A stretch of 50,528 nt of DNA from a virus. Made by a program: the position numbers and the translations under genes. The stretch's first letter is position 1; each line of letters starts with the position of its first letter. Below are positions 32,335-40,721 of this stretch, piece after piece. The stretch spans positions 1 to 50,528 of the IMG/VR virus record IMGVR_UViG_3300025117_000087; one strand, written 5' to 3'. Below the pieces are notes generated by a model that did no database searches, had not been told where the DNA came from, and saw only the letters and a program-made list of their open reading frames with translations.

Positions 32335-32805
32335 TTAACTTTCACTCCCACCATTTTTCTTACTCAAAGAATATGCCTGAAGTTGTAGCTTCGCCAGGTT
32401 AATCATTGTGTTGATACTGCGATTGATAGCGTCAGCCTGTTTGATGAACGAACCATCGTTCTTTAATTTATCAATCGAATCCCTTACTGTCTCGGTAAGT
32501 GGTGTAAGATTCTTCGATATAATATTATCATAGATAACGACCTCGGTATTGTTATTTTTAACAGGCACAGCCAATTCTGATTTTGAATCATCAGCCTTCG
32601 CAGGCAGCTTTATTTTTGAATTGTCAACCGGCAGGAATTCGTCAATTACTGACTGCCATTGCTCTGCTGTTTTACGGTAAATTTTTCTATCGGTAGAAAC
32701 GATAATAAAATCGTCTCCGTTCAGCACATCAATTATCCGGTGCTGATGGGCATTCCAAAGGAATATTTTTCCCTTCATCTTTTCCAATTGGTTTAAGATA
32801 CTCAT
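32335..32805 (-). CDS. Hypothetical phage protein
   Basis: 156 aa from the ATG at 32805, preceded by AAGGAG at eight bases, an unusually clear ribosome-binding site. The first 77 bases overlap the end of the HNH gene in another frame. The N-terminal half is beta-like (GKIFLWNAHQHRIIDVL, DDFIIVSTDRKIYRK), the middle polar, and the C-terminus helical (DAINRSINTMINLAKLQLQA) as in small phage proteins found near late-regulation genes. No function assigned. Confidence 0.6.
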   Translation of the reverse strand: MSILNQLEKMKGKIFLWNAHQHRIIDVLNGDDFIIVSTDRKIYRKTAEQWQSVIDEFLPVDNSKIKLPAKADDSKSELAVPVKNNNTEVVIYDNIISKNLTPLTETVRDSIDKLKNDGSFIKQADAINRSINTMINLAKLQLQAYSLSKKNGGSES

Positions 32806-33616
32806 CAATCATTCTCCTTAATTCGTTTTGTAGTTTTTTTAATTCAATAATTTCCGGGTGCTTTTTAATTTCATTTCTTAAATTTTTATCATTATGTGTA
32901 AGCCTGGCGGCAAGATAATTATCACTTTCATAATTCCTATTCCTTTTTATATTTTCTGACATCGGGATAAGCTCGAGATTGCTAAGCCTGCAATTCATCT
33001 GGTTGCCGTCCTTAAATGTGATTACCGTTTTAGGTGGAATGGCACCATGCTTCTTTTCCCACAAATAACGATGCACCGGTACCCATCTACCCATTTCCAA
33101 CCGGATATATTTATAAATAGCACCTGCCCTCTTATCCATTCGATAACTAATACAACCATTATATTTTGTGTTTTGTGGTAAGTGTCCCTTTTTAAATTCA
33201 GTTGCCGGACTAATATGTGTCCCTTTCGGTGCTACATACCCACGATTACCATTTCCAAAATGATGTAGTTTTGAATTTTCAGGATTACCTTTCAATCCAA
33301 TTTTATTTACTTTGTTTTTTACCTGGTACTTGGTAATTTTTAACCACTCAGCACATTCATTCGCTGTCAAGTTTCCATAATTCCGTTTTAACCATTCTAA
33401 TTCTTCTTCTGTCCAATTATGACACCGTGATTGAATCCTTTTTTTGTTATGTTCTAATCTTTCTTCTTTAGTTAATTTTATTTTAAATCTTTTTAATGCA
33501 GATTGAACCTGTACAAAAGAAAGTTCCATTTCCTTAGCGAGCCCTTTTATACTCATTCGATGATAATTTTCTTTTAGAAAATTAATATCATCTTCCATCC
33601 ATTTATGCCTCTTCAC
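32729..33616 (-). CDS. HNH homing endonuclease with two Myb/SANT-like HTH units
   Basis: 295 aa. Residues ~3-45 and ~66-105 are related helix-turn-helix units (WMEDDINFLKENYHRMSIKG; NWTEEELEWLKRNYGNLTAN). Residues ~150-225 are an HNH_3-type nuclease: YKYIRLEMGRWVPVHRYLWE, then VITFKDGNQMNCRLSNLELI with the N-x-N-L pattern. The family makes site-specific cuts that spread its own gene. It overlaps both neighbours, the Mor-like gene start region (14 bases) and the next gene (77 bases), as expected for a free-standing selfish insertion. Confidence 0.8.
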   Translation of the reverse strand: MKRHKWMEDDINFLKENYHRMSIKGLAKEMELSFVQVQSALKRFKIKLTKEERLEHNKKRIQSRCHNWTEEELEWLKRNYGNLTANECAEWLKITKYQVKNKVNKIGLKGNPENSKLHHFGNGNRGYVAPKGTHISPATEFKKGHLPQNTKYNGCISYRMDKRAGAIYKYIRLEMGRWVPVHRYLWEKKHGAIPPKTVITFKDGNQMNCRLSNLELIPMSENIKRNRNYESDNYLAARLTHNDKNLRNEIKKHPEIIELKKLQNELRRMIDEYLKPIGKDEGKNIPLECPSAPDN

Positions 33617-33893
33617 AATTTAACTCCCTTAACAGTTTTCGCATATAATTTTTAGACAGACCTAATTCTCTGGCTATTTGCTTTTGACTTTTACAATCCA
33701 GTTCTTCTTTAATATAATCTTTAATCACTCGCTTAAAACCATAAATCTTTTTTATATATAAATCGTTCACATCGTTTTCAACTAGGATTTTCACAGCATC
33801 CATGCCCAGAATTTCAGACAATAAGGCTTCATCCTGATTCAGGTCCCTTAATTCAATTCTTCCAAGCAGTTTGTTTAAAACTTCTTTTTTCAT
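33603..33893 (-). CDS. Mor/C-like transcription activator
   Basis: 96 aa. Residues 18-55 follow the Mor pattern (DEALLSEILGMDAVKILVEN then a DLYIKK segment, with the Y-I element), and residues ~68-92 are a helix-turn-helix (QKQIARELGLSKNYMRKLLR). In Mu, Mor switches on the middle promoter and the related C protein switches on late genes. Here it is made near the end of the leftward operon and is the best candidate for activating the divergent late operons. Confidence 0.65.
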   Translation of the reverse strand: MKKEVLNKLLGRIELRDLNQDEALLSEILGMDAVKILVENDVNDLYIKKIYGFKRVIKDYIKEELDCKSQKQIARELGLSKNYMRKLLRELNCEEA

Positions 33894-33915
33894 ACAACCC
33901 CTTAAAATTTATAGT

Positions 33916-34368
33916 TCATAACTGTTTTATTCTTAACGCAGACAACGGATTAACACCCCACTTGCCTCGATGTGATGGCATATAAGCTGCTTCCTCTTTT
34001 ATCAATCTTACTATCCTGGTTCTTTTAATTCCACTCTCTACCTTTTTTAATTTTTCTACAGTTTCAACCTCGATATCAACCATATATTCCGAAACATCTT
34101 CACTTGCTTTTATCTTCCAATCCAAAAGATTTATATTTTCAAACAAATGCTTCACATAAAGTTTTTGGATGATGATAACAGTCCATGTTATTTTACTCAA
34201 TTCGTCTTCAGGCAAAGGCTCTAAGCCCAAAACAGCACGCTGCTCTATCAATAATTCGCGTCTATTATAAGTTTTTACGCCCTGGTGAGTCGCCTGCCAG
34301 GTCTCTGTACACAATTCGAACATCATATCCCAATTTCTTGTTTTCCAAGCTGCAAGCCATCTATTCAA
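33916..34368 (-). CDS. Hypothetical protein with NTF2-like start
   Basis: 150 aa from a TTG at 34368. The frame stays open upstream (IIEGYGDVYDVLNRWLAAWK) into the end of the VRR-NUC gene with no ATG, so the true start is uncertain and may be a rare codon around 34368-34400. NRWLAAWKTRNWDMMFELCT resembles the first helices of SnoaL/NTF2-like proteins; later parts are beta-rich. It lies between VRR-NUC and the Mor-like gene. Confidence 0.5.
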   Translation of the reverse strand: MNRWLAAWKTRNWDMMFELCTETWQATHQGVKTYNRRELLIEQRAVLGLEPLPEDELSKITWTVIIIQKLYVKHLFENINLLDWKIKASEDVSEYMVDIEVETVEKLKKVESGIKRTRIVRLIKEEAAYMPSHRGKWGVNPLSALRIKQL

Positions 34369-34397
34369 AACATCATAAACATCACCGTAACCTTCAA

Positions 34398-34673
34398 TTA
34401 TATTATCTGCTCCTCTCTCATTGCGTTCATAAAATCCTCAATATCGTAAATTACCCAAGCCTTCCCGCCGGCTTTTCTGATTTCCTTAATATTGTAATCC
34501 TGGAGAGCCCTCAACTTGTCTCTTCCACTCTTAATTTCAAATCCATAAAATTTACCCTCAAAGCAGGCGACAATATCAGGCACTCCATCCTTATTCGCAC
34601 GTACAACTTTTACAGAATAAGCTCCAATCTCTTTAAGATACTTTAATATTTTGCTTTGAAGTTTGTTTACCAT
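34398..34673 (-). CDS. VRR-NUC domain nuclease
   Basis: 91 aa, the whole being one domain: LQSKILKYLKEIGAYSVKVV, DGVPDIVACFEGKFYGFEIKS with the PD...ExK acidic/lysine centre, and AGGKAWVIYDIEDF at the end. VRR-NUC proteins are PD-(D/E)XK nucleases; phage versions can cut branched DNA. In many phages this gene directly neighbours an SNF2-type helicase; here an HNH gene separates the two. Confidence 0.85.
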   Translation of the reverse strand: MVNKLQSKILKYLKEIGAYSVKVVRANKDGVPDIVACFEGKFYGFEIKSGRDKLRALQDYNIKEIRKAGGKAWVIYDIEDFMNAMREEQII

Positions 34674-35294
34674 TTATTTCCCCATTTCAACTGCTTCGTC
34701 AACAGATTTGTTGTAAATAAAAATTCTTTCGTATAATTTGTTATAATTAATTTCAAACATCTTAACTAAATCTATTAATTTTATTCTGTTTTTTTTATAT
34801 TCAACATATATAGTGTTGGTTTTATTTTTAGATTGCTCAATCAATGGTATCCATTTACAATTTGCAGATTCATAGTTTCCTTTTGGATCAATTCTTTCAA
34901 TTGAAAGCCCATCTTTATAATCTTTTCCCATATCTTTAAAAAAATTTTCATAATCAAGCCACTCATCACACATAATAATACCCTTAGCGCCATAATCTCG
35001 ATAAGAAATATGTCTTTTATTATAACACCTTGTTTTTATGCCAATATAAATTTTATACAATCGTGTTTTTGCCATTCCGTGAGTAGTAAGCTTTTTATTT
35101 CTTATACATATACAGTTGCTCCTTCCTTTTGTTCTTAAATGTTTTATTGATATTGTTCTCGTCCTGCCACAATCACACTTACACTCAAACAATCTTGTTG
35201 TTTCGCTATTTTTATAAATTCTTTTAGGTAATTCTTGTATTACTACCAAACTCCCATATTTATCCCCCGGTTTAATTATAACTTTTTTTGGCAC
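34674..35294 (-). CDS. HNH/AP2-like homing endonuclease
   Basis: 206 aa. N-terminal part has a zinc-type pair (FECKCDCGRTRTIS and NCICIRNKK), then HGMAKTRLYKIYIGIKTRCY, YGAKGIIMCDEWLDYENFFK, and LSIERIDPKGNYESANCKWI with the aspartate/asparagine residues of this phage HNH family, and a C-terminal helical DNA-binding segment. Its start overlaps the helicase end by 23 bases and its stop abuts the VRR-NUC start, consistent with invasion between two genes that are usually adjacent. Confidence 0.8.
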   Translation of the reverse strand: MPKKVIIKPGDKYGSLVVIQELPKRIYKNSETTRLFECKCDCGRTRTISIKHLRTKGRSNCICIRNKKLTTHGMAKTRLYKIYIGIKTRCYNKRHISYRDYGAKGIIMCDEWLDYENFFKDMGKDYKDGLSIERIDPKGNYESANCKWIPLIEQSKNKTNTIYVEYKKNRIKLIDLVKMFEINYNKLYERIFIYNKSVDEAVEMGK

Positions 35295-36525
35295 TACAAT
35301 TTTCCTTTAAATAATGTTTTTGAAAATAATAAGTTGTGTAGCTACGTTTTTTTAATACCACATCGTAAATTTTCTTCTCAATGCCATCTTTTGAAAAAAG
35401 CCAATGTACTAATGGCGTCTTTTCTCTTTCTAATGCCTGCAATCTTGCTCGGCTTTGCCAATACATCGTTGCAGAAAAATCAATATTGTAAAAAATCAAT
35501 ACATCTGCAGACGATAAATTAATTCCCATCGAGCCGGATTGAATTTGACTTATGAATATTTTCCCCGGGTCCCTATTAAATGCTTCAGGACTATCAGTCC
35601 AATTTTTTAATTCTCTTTTTAAAATATCACCTTCTGCAACATATTTATAAAAGATTGCAATTTTTTTCCCCTGGTAATGCTGTTTTATATATTCAACCTT
35701 TGAGCAATCTAATATTTTATAATTCCCATCTTCTAATTTAATGCTTCCTGACCAAATTTGATGAATTTTATTTTGCAATTTCACTGAAGTATCACATACA
35801 ATTTCGTTGCCATCTTTAAATAAATAATACCGGTTCATTAAAAGTAATTTAATTAAGAGCCTCAACTTGTCGTCAACATCCACAAATATTATCTCCTCTT
35901 TAATGTCTTTTTGTTGGAATCCGGCTTCTTCCTGAGTGTATCGAACAAAATATTTTTCAAGGACATTCATAATTCTATCCTTGTAAGCTCTCGTATAATC
36001 CCTGATTCGATGACTACTGATTACTCGCTCTTTAATGTCAACAAATTGATGTGCCCACTTATAAAAATTCGACCATTCCCAAGGAGAGTGCATAGATATC
36101 CAAAACTGAAAATAAAGCTGAGTATAAGTTTCCGGAGATGGCGTTCCGGATAGCAATATCAAATAACTATAACCGATTATATTTTTCAACAATTGCGTCC
36201 GCTTCGACGGCTTCGGAAATGCACCAGTAGAATGAGCCTCGTCCACGATCACCAGGTCATATTCCGGCCCGTACTTGTCGAGCTGCTCATAATTAATCAC
36301 AGTCAATCTGAATTTAAAACCTTCCCTTTGATAATCGTTTTGAATTGAATTGATAGCCTTCTTTTTCGTAACACACAGCACTTTTTTTGCTCCAATAAGC
36401 TCCGCGGTTTTCATAGCAATTAAAGTTTTGCCAACCCGCATTTCCATGGCGAGATAGACAATCTTCAATTCCTTGAGAATCTTAAAAGCTTTTTCAGCCA
36501 ATTCTATTTGATATGAACGAAGCAT
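35272..36525 (-). CDS. SNF2/DEAD-type superfamily 2 helicase
   Basis: 417 aa. Walker A is MEMRVGKT (residues 27-34), motif II VDEAH (94-98), motif III LLSGTPSP, and C-terminal motifs FISQIQSGSMGINLSSADVL and QSRARLQALEREK (motifs V and VI). It is a minimal phage form without extra domains and would remodel or unwind DNA in replication or recombination. It overlaps the upstream gene by one base. Confidence 0.88.
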   Translation of the reverse strand: MLRSYQIELAEKAFKILKELKIVYLAMEMRVGKTLIAMKTAELIGAKKVLCVTKKKAINSIQNDYQREGFKFRLTVINYEQLDKYGPEYDLVIVDEAHSTGAFPKPSKRTQLLKNIIGYSYLILLSGTPSPETYTQLYFQFWISMHSPWEWSNFYKWAHQFVDIKERVISSHRIRDYTRAYKDRIMNVLEKYFVRYTQEEAGFQQKDIKEEIIFVDVDDKLRLLIKLLLMNRYYLFKDGNEIVCDTSVKLQNKIHQIWSGSIKLEDGNYKILDCSKVEYIKQHYQGKKIAIFYKYVAEGDILKRELKNWTDSPEAFNRDPGKIFISQIQSGSMGINLSSADVLIFYNIDFSATMYWQSRARLQALEREKTPLVHWLFSKDGIEKKIYDVVLKKRSYTTYYFQKHYLKENCSAKKSYN

Positions 36526-36896
36526 TATTTAAAATTTGTCATATAATTAATACAAATCGAGTCATATTCTTCTAACGTGCCATCCGTCATCGGTTTTACA
36601 GGAATGTCGAGCGTATGAGCCAACTTTATTTCCTCTCTCATTCCCGGACTTATCTTGTCGCCATACAAGCGTACTTCATCAATAAACCTCTTTTTGAATA
36701 AAGCGATATCATTCTTTATGCCTCGCTCTCTCTCTTCCGGTTCGTTATCGTTCAGAGCATGGCAGTCAACAAAATAATGAGCGAACGGAACCACGTCCGG
36801 CTCCTCTAGGTTTATTTTCCGGATAATCTGAATCACCTTATCCAAATTTCCTTCAACATCCCCGCCAAGAGGATGAGCGATATAAACAATTTTCAC
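36525..36896 (-). CDS. Nucleoside 2-deoxyribosyltransferase-like protein
   Basis: 123 aa. The start MKIVYIAHPLGGDVEGNLDK, the VPFAHYFVDCHALND segment, ERERGIKNDIALFKK and ISPGMREEIKLAH match small phage proteins with the 2-deoxyribosyltransferase/DUF4406 fold, which exchange bases on deoxynucleosides or have lost activity. A role in nucleotide supply or base modification is possible. Overlaps both neighbours by one to four bases. Confidence 0.7.
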   Translation of the reverse strand: MKIVYIAHPLGGDVEGNLDKVIQIIRKINLEEPDVVPFAHYFVDCHALNDNEPEERERGIKNDIALFKKRFIDEVRLYGDKISPGMREEIKLAHTLDIPVKPMTDGTLEEYDSICINYMTNFK

Positions 36897-37501
36897 AAGT
36901 ATATCCCTTCATTAATTTTAACTTCGTTTTGCTCACTATAACCATCTTTCATAAATCTTCCTGGAAACATTTTTTTGAACTGATGAAGCTTTTTAAGTTC
37001 CTCACCCTTAATTTTCCTTTCGTATATCTCTAATATCTCAGCTTCGGAATACCGGACGCCATCATCAAACTCGATAATTTGATTATCGCTGTCCCACTTA
37101 AATTTTTGCACCAACAAACCGGATTCCCAACAACTATAACTTTTAACTTCCTTATAATTCAGTTTGCTCTCCAACTCACTTATCTTTTTCTCAACCTCAA
37201 CCAGTTCAGCAGCAGCATCCTCAAACTTAAATTTTTCAACCATCTCTTTGAGCCGCTCTTTTTCCTCGATGAGCTTCCGCAACTCCTCAATGTTGATTTT
37301 TTTTCCTTTTTCCAATTCTTCCTTACTTATATTTTCCTTCAACTCAAAAGTTGCAAGCAAGGATCTATTTTCTTCACCGGAAGTTGCAAGTAAGGAGGTG
37401 ATTTTTGTTTTTAGCCTTCTCACTTGCAACTTTGACTCGTCGTCATTTTTCAACTCCAATTCAGCAATTTGCTGTTCATATTGTGATTTTAGTGTTGTCA
37501 T
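36893..37501 (-). CDS. Coiled-coil protein next to the putative origin
   Basis: 202 aa. Residues 1-115 are lysine/glutamate-rich helix with heptads (VEKFKFEDAAAELVEVEKKI); SLLAT occurs twice (about 36 and 47). The C-terminal ~90 residues form a globular part (CWESGLLVQKFKWDSDNQII) with FDDGVRYSEAEILEIYERK and FKKMFPGRFM. No family recognised. It is the first gene downstream of the repeat-rich 37541-37806 region, so a replication-accessory role is possible. Confidence 0.55.
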   Translation of the reverse strand: MTTLKSQYEQQIAELELKNDDESKLQVRRLKTKITSLLATSGEENRSLLATFELKENISKEELEKGKKINIEELRKLIEEKERLKEMVEKFKFEDAAAELVEVEKKISELESKLNYKEVKSYSCWESGLLVQKFKWDSDNQIIEFDDGVRYSEAEILEIYERKIKGEELKKLHQFKKMFPGRFMKDGYSEQNEVKINEGIYL

Positions 37502-37540
37502 TTTATATTTAACTTTTTATTTATCAAAGACATTAAATAT

Positions 37541-37806
37541 TGTTACAAGTGTTACAAATCCGTTACAACAGGTGTAACGCTCTAATTATTTATTATATCA
37601 AACACATACAAATTTTGTTACAATGTTGCACCAAAATTTCCCTATACTCTTTTCCTGTTCTCTATCCTTACTTACATGTCCTTGCTTACATGTGTCCTTT
37701 TCTCTATTTTGTTTATTTATTTATATATATAAGTTGTAACAATATGTAACGTATTTGATTTTTTAGGCAGTTAGTTTGTAACTTTTGTCTGTAACATATT
37801 GTAACA
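37541..37806. repeat. Mirrored clusters of TGTTACAA-type repeats, candidate replication origin
   Basis: This gene-free stretch (37502-37820) holds about ten copies of a 7-8 base motif. Left cluster, forward: 37541-37548, 37550-37557, 37561-37568 (C first), 37616-37623, a variant at 37624-37630 and one reversed copy at 37573-37579. Right cluster, mostly the reverse complement TTGTAACA: 37734-37741, 37745-37751, 37776-37782, 37790-37796 and 37799-37806. Between them lies ~100 bases of pyrimidine-rich then AT-rich DNA with a duplicated CTTACATGT. It adjoins the primase-helicase gene. Confidence 0.75.
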
Positions 37807-37820
37807 GCCTGTAATGTTTG

Positions 37821-40019
37821 TTAAAATTTGCTTTCTTCTTTATACAAAGATTCCTGTTTTTCATCGGCTTTTTTTACTACATAGACGCGTTTTATTTTAT
37901 CATTGAATCGTCTTACCACTTGTTTAAATCCCATATTCTTTAATATCTGCCCTAATTTAGTATAACTTAGCCTGATTGATGTTTCTTTTTGAATTGCATC
38001 GTAAATTTCGGTAGCTGTCATATATTGATACATATTAACCGTAACAATCTTATCGATGTCATAAGAATTGTTTGTTTCAATTTTAGGAGCATCAAACAAT
38101 TTTTGTATAATTTCTTCTTCCGGCGTTATAAGTTGATATTTAATGTTGCTCAAAGAAATGTTGTCTATGTCGCTCCCGGAAAACCAATATTTCCATCCGT
38201 CGTTCAGATAGCTTAATGCTTGAGCATAAAGCTGGTCAACATTAATAGTCTTGCTCAAATTAATTTTATTTGTTTCAACCACAAGGAATCTTCTATTGCC
38301 GGTCAGGTCTCCCAGGAACATAGCCTTGTTAACCGAGCCTATAAAACTGGCACGTCGCGGATGCGTAACGCTTCGCTTTTGGTAAGGTTTGCGTACACGG
38401 ATTCTGTCAATTGACATTAAAGATTTAAGGTGCCCAATTTCGTCACGGTTGACACTCTCCAGCTCATCGAGATTGATGATGAATGATTCGCAAAAATCAA
38501 TTTTAGAGTCTTTGTCGTTCGGATTAATTTGACTTATGGAATAATACTTCTGAAGTTGCTCAGGTATGAGGCGTCCGATTATAGTTGTTTTACCGATACC
38601 CTGAGAGCCGGAAAAAACTATACAGTTATGATTGAGTCCTCTTTCGGTTGCACACGCCACTACACCGATAATCCATTTAGTAAAGTAAGTAGTCCATAGA
38701 ACTTTTTGTTCATCAGGCACTTCAATCAAATTAATGTATTGTTGGATGTAATCCTCACCATCCCACCCGGGAAGATTGTTAAAGTAATCCTTGAAAGGAT
38801 GATAATCTCTTACGAAGTCAGAGTTTAAAACATATTCGAATTTGTTGTGTGTAAATTTGTAATTCATTTTGTGAAATTTTGTAAGCAGGCTGTCAACAAA
38901 CCTGTCGTCAATTTCCTGCCACCGCTCACTCGTATCTTTGTTCATAATTTCGACATGCGAAGTAACAATATTGTAACGAAGCTGATAATAATTATCGAGG
39001 TATTCCTCGATGATGTCTATTTCACATTTCTTTTTATAATTAAACAAGTTCGATTCTTTCCCATGACCATCTTTTTCGTTATCACTGCCTCCATTATTCC
39101 CATTCGACTTCTTTATACCCAAAACAGACTGATGTTTTTCCAGGACTTTGGTTATATCGCATCCATGATATTTGGCAAGCCAGATAACCGAGGCAATCGT
39201 CGGACGTTTTGAGCGGTGCTGGATGCGGTACTTCGTTCCTTTCTGGTCATCCGGAGACCAGTTATCAATGAGCCGTATAGCCGTTGGCTCGTCAAAAGTA
39301 TTGCCGATACCGGATACTACCTTACCCCAATCAATGTAATCCATTTGTGTGGGAATGTGTTTTAACAGTTCCGCTGCCTGCTCTTCGGTTATAGGGTCAT
39401 TCTTTTTTGAAGGTTTAAAATCATCCTCAGCATTAACGCTGCTTACAATTTTATTAAGGTCCGCCAGGTTTAATTGTCTGTAATTAATTATAACTTCGGC
39501 TTTTGTGTTTCCGAAGAACATCCTGTCTATATTTTTACAGCTCCGGTCAGCATCGTATTTCTCAATAAAAGCTGCTGAGATTTGACTGTACTTGGCAGCA
39601 TCGGTAATTATTTCCGGAAGCAGGAAAACGATACGGAACTTATTATGCTGGTCCGTGTGCGAAGGGGAGGTGTAGAGCAACAGGGCGTTTTCCTGCAGCC
39701 ACGTGTCTTCTATTGCGTCTTGGAAGGCAAAATAACCTTCAGACAGTCTTTTCTTAACCTTGTCGTATTTTTTAGTAACCTGGCTGTAAACTTTAAGTTC
39801 ATTGTCAATATCTATGGGGAGAAGCTGGGCTTTCTCGATGTCAATAGTTTGAGGCTTGCCTGAGCCGGCAGCTTGTTTCAGGACACCCTGGGAGAAAGCA
39901 AAGCCGCTTTTAATATGTTTCGCAAGTTCGTCAGTCGTAAATTTTACATTTTTCCATCCGCGAGAGCGCGGGTCGCCTTTATCAATAATATTCTTGTTAA
40001 TGCTTAATTCAAAATCCAT
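37821..40019 (-). CDS. VirE-type primase-helicase (BT4734-like N-terminus, PriCT_2, SF3-like ATPase)
   Basis: 732 aa. Residues ~1-190 resemble the BT4734-like primase domain (DIEKAQLLPIDIDNE, ALLLYTSPSHTDQHNKFRIV); ~215-300 are PriCT_2-like (LLKHIPTQMDYIDWGKVVSG, WSPDDQKG); ~390-640 are the VirE ATPase with Walker A FSGSQGIGKTT near residue 470, FIINLDELE as motif B, and TGNRRFLVVE; the last ~80 residues are a winged-helix-like tail (YTKLGQILKNMGFKQVVRRF). It would open the origin, prime and unwind DNA. The repeat region lies just past its 3' end. Confidence 0.87.
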   Translation of the reverse strand: MDFELSINKNIIDKGDPRSRGWKNVKFTTDELAKHIKSGFAFSQGVLKQAAGSGKPQTIDIEKAQLLPIDIDNELKVYSQVTKKYDKVKKRLSEGYFAFQDAIEDTWLQENALLLYTSPSHTDQHNKFRIVFLLPEIITDAAKYSQISAAFIEKYDADRSCKNIDRMFFGNTKAEVIINYRQLNLADLNKIVSSVNAEDDFKPSKKNDPITEEQAAELLKHIPTQMDYIDWGKVVSGIGNTFDEPTAIRLIDNWSPDDQKGTKYRIQHRSKRPTIASVIWLAKYHGCDITKVLEKHQSVLGIKKSNGNNGGSDNEKDGHGKESNLFNYKKKCEIDIIEEYLDNYYQLRYNIVTSHVEIMNKDTSERWQEIDDRFVDSLLTKFHKMNYKFTHNKFEYVLNSDFVRDYHPFKDYFNNLPGWDGEDYIQQYINLIEVPDEQKVLWTTYFTKWIIGVVACATERGLNHNCIVFSGSQGIGKTTIIGRLIPEQLQKYYSISQINPNDKDSKIDFCESFIINLDELESVNRDEIGHLKSLMSIDRIRVRKPYQKRSVTHPRRASFIGSVNKAMFLGDLTGNRRFLVVETNKINLSKTINVDQLYAQALSYLNDGWKYWFSGSDIDNISLSNIKYQLITPEEEIIQKLFDAPKIETNNSYDIDKIVTVNMYQYMTATEIYDAIQKETSIRLSYTKLGQILKNMGFKQVVRRFNDKIKRVYVVKKADEKQESLYKEESKF

Positions 40020-40034
40020 ATACCAGCCGGACCC

Positions 40035-40223
40035 CTAATTAAAATTTGGAAAAATAGCTATCACACCTTTTTTAATTTTTCTTATCATCCCCACAAATTT
40101 TCCGAGCGATTTCGCTTTTTCTTCAGTAAGTTCTTTTTTATTAAACAAATCAATAAATTCTTCAGCTTCATCTTTACTGAAGCTGTAAAAGAATGCCTTG
40201 TTTGTGCCTTTAATTTCGCTCAT
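40035..40223 (-). CDS. Small hypothetical protein before the primase
   Basis: 62 aa, charged helical N-terminus (FSKDEAEEFIDLFNKKELTE) and a basic, hydrophobic end (GMIRKIKKGVIAIFPNF). ATG at 40223. Upstream at 40224-40264 lies AT-rich sequence with a TTGACTTTTA identical to the first ten bases of the early promoter but without a good -10. No family recognised. Confidence 0.5.
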   Translation of the reverse strand: MSEIKGTNKAFFYSFSKDEAEEFIDLFNKKELTEEKAKSLGKFVGMIRKIKKGVIAIFPNFN

Positions 40224-40260
40224 AATTTAATGTCTAACCTAACACTATTTATATTAAAAG

Positions 40261-40452
40261 TCAAGGGATTATTGTTGTTTTTTCCTTGTTCTCATGTATA
40301 TAATGAATATATAACTCTTGAAACGAGTAATATGTACTATTTCCTTTAAACCAAGCCTTTTTACGAGTTGAATAATGCCAGCCAGTATCTAAAATCCACA
40401 AAACAAAATCTTCAATTTCTTTATTGTGCGATATGCTTGTTTCCATTGTCAT
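40261..40452 (-). CDS. Small hypothetical protein
   Basis: 63 aa, aromatic-rich (IEDFVLWILDTGWHYSTRKK then AWFKGNSTYYSFQELYIHYI). The pattern of short strands and W/Y residues suggests a small folded domain. No family recognised. It lies in the run of small genes between the DnaQ-like exonuclease and the primase. Confidence 0.5.
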   Translation of the reverse strand: MTMETSISHNKEIEDFVLWILDTGWHYSTRKKAWFKGNSTYYSFQELYIHYIHENKEKTTIIP

Positions 40453-40473
40453 TATACTAATTTAATTGAAAAT

Positions 40474-40719
40474 TTAATTTGTAATTATTTGCTCTTCTAA
40501 CATCTTATTCGTCAGATTTTTTAATGAGCGAATAAAATTGTAATGTGCATAAGGATAATCGTTCCCGTCACATTTTTTCCAATAAATATATCTGTCATCA
40601 TCAAATTTTATCATAATATCACAAGCAAGTTGCCTGGCAAAAGAATAAAATCCGCGTCTATTGTTATTGAGTTTCAACCAATTATAACAAGCTTGTTTTA
40701 TATAATGATGATATTTCAT
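40474..40719 (-). CDS. Small hypothetical protein
   Basis: 81 aa, basic and aromatic (MKYHHYIKQACYNWLKLNNN at the start, CDGNDYPYAHYNFIRSLKNL near the end). The ATG is two bases from the upstream DnaQ-like gene stop, so it is coupled to it. No family recognised. Confidence 0.5.
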   Translation of the reverse strand: MKYHHYIKQACYNWLKLNNNRRGFYSFARQLACDIMIKFDDDRYIYWKKCDGNDYPYAHYNFIRSLKNLTNKMLEEQIITN

Positions 40720-40721
40720 TC

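Noticed and set aside
37350-37440. Three GTTGCAAG/CTTGCAAC copies resembling the early operator half-site
   Set aside because: Two are explained by the repeated SLLAT codons of the coiled-coil protein, and spacing is irregular.
37821-40019. Plasmid or integrative-element replicon rather than phage
   Set aside because: VirE-type primases occur in such elements, but terminase, portal, capsid, tail and lysis genes show a phage.
40224-40264. Third early promoter before the 40035 gene
   Set aside because: It shares TTGACTTTTA with the main early promoter but has no acceptable -10 at 16-18 bases.
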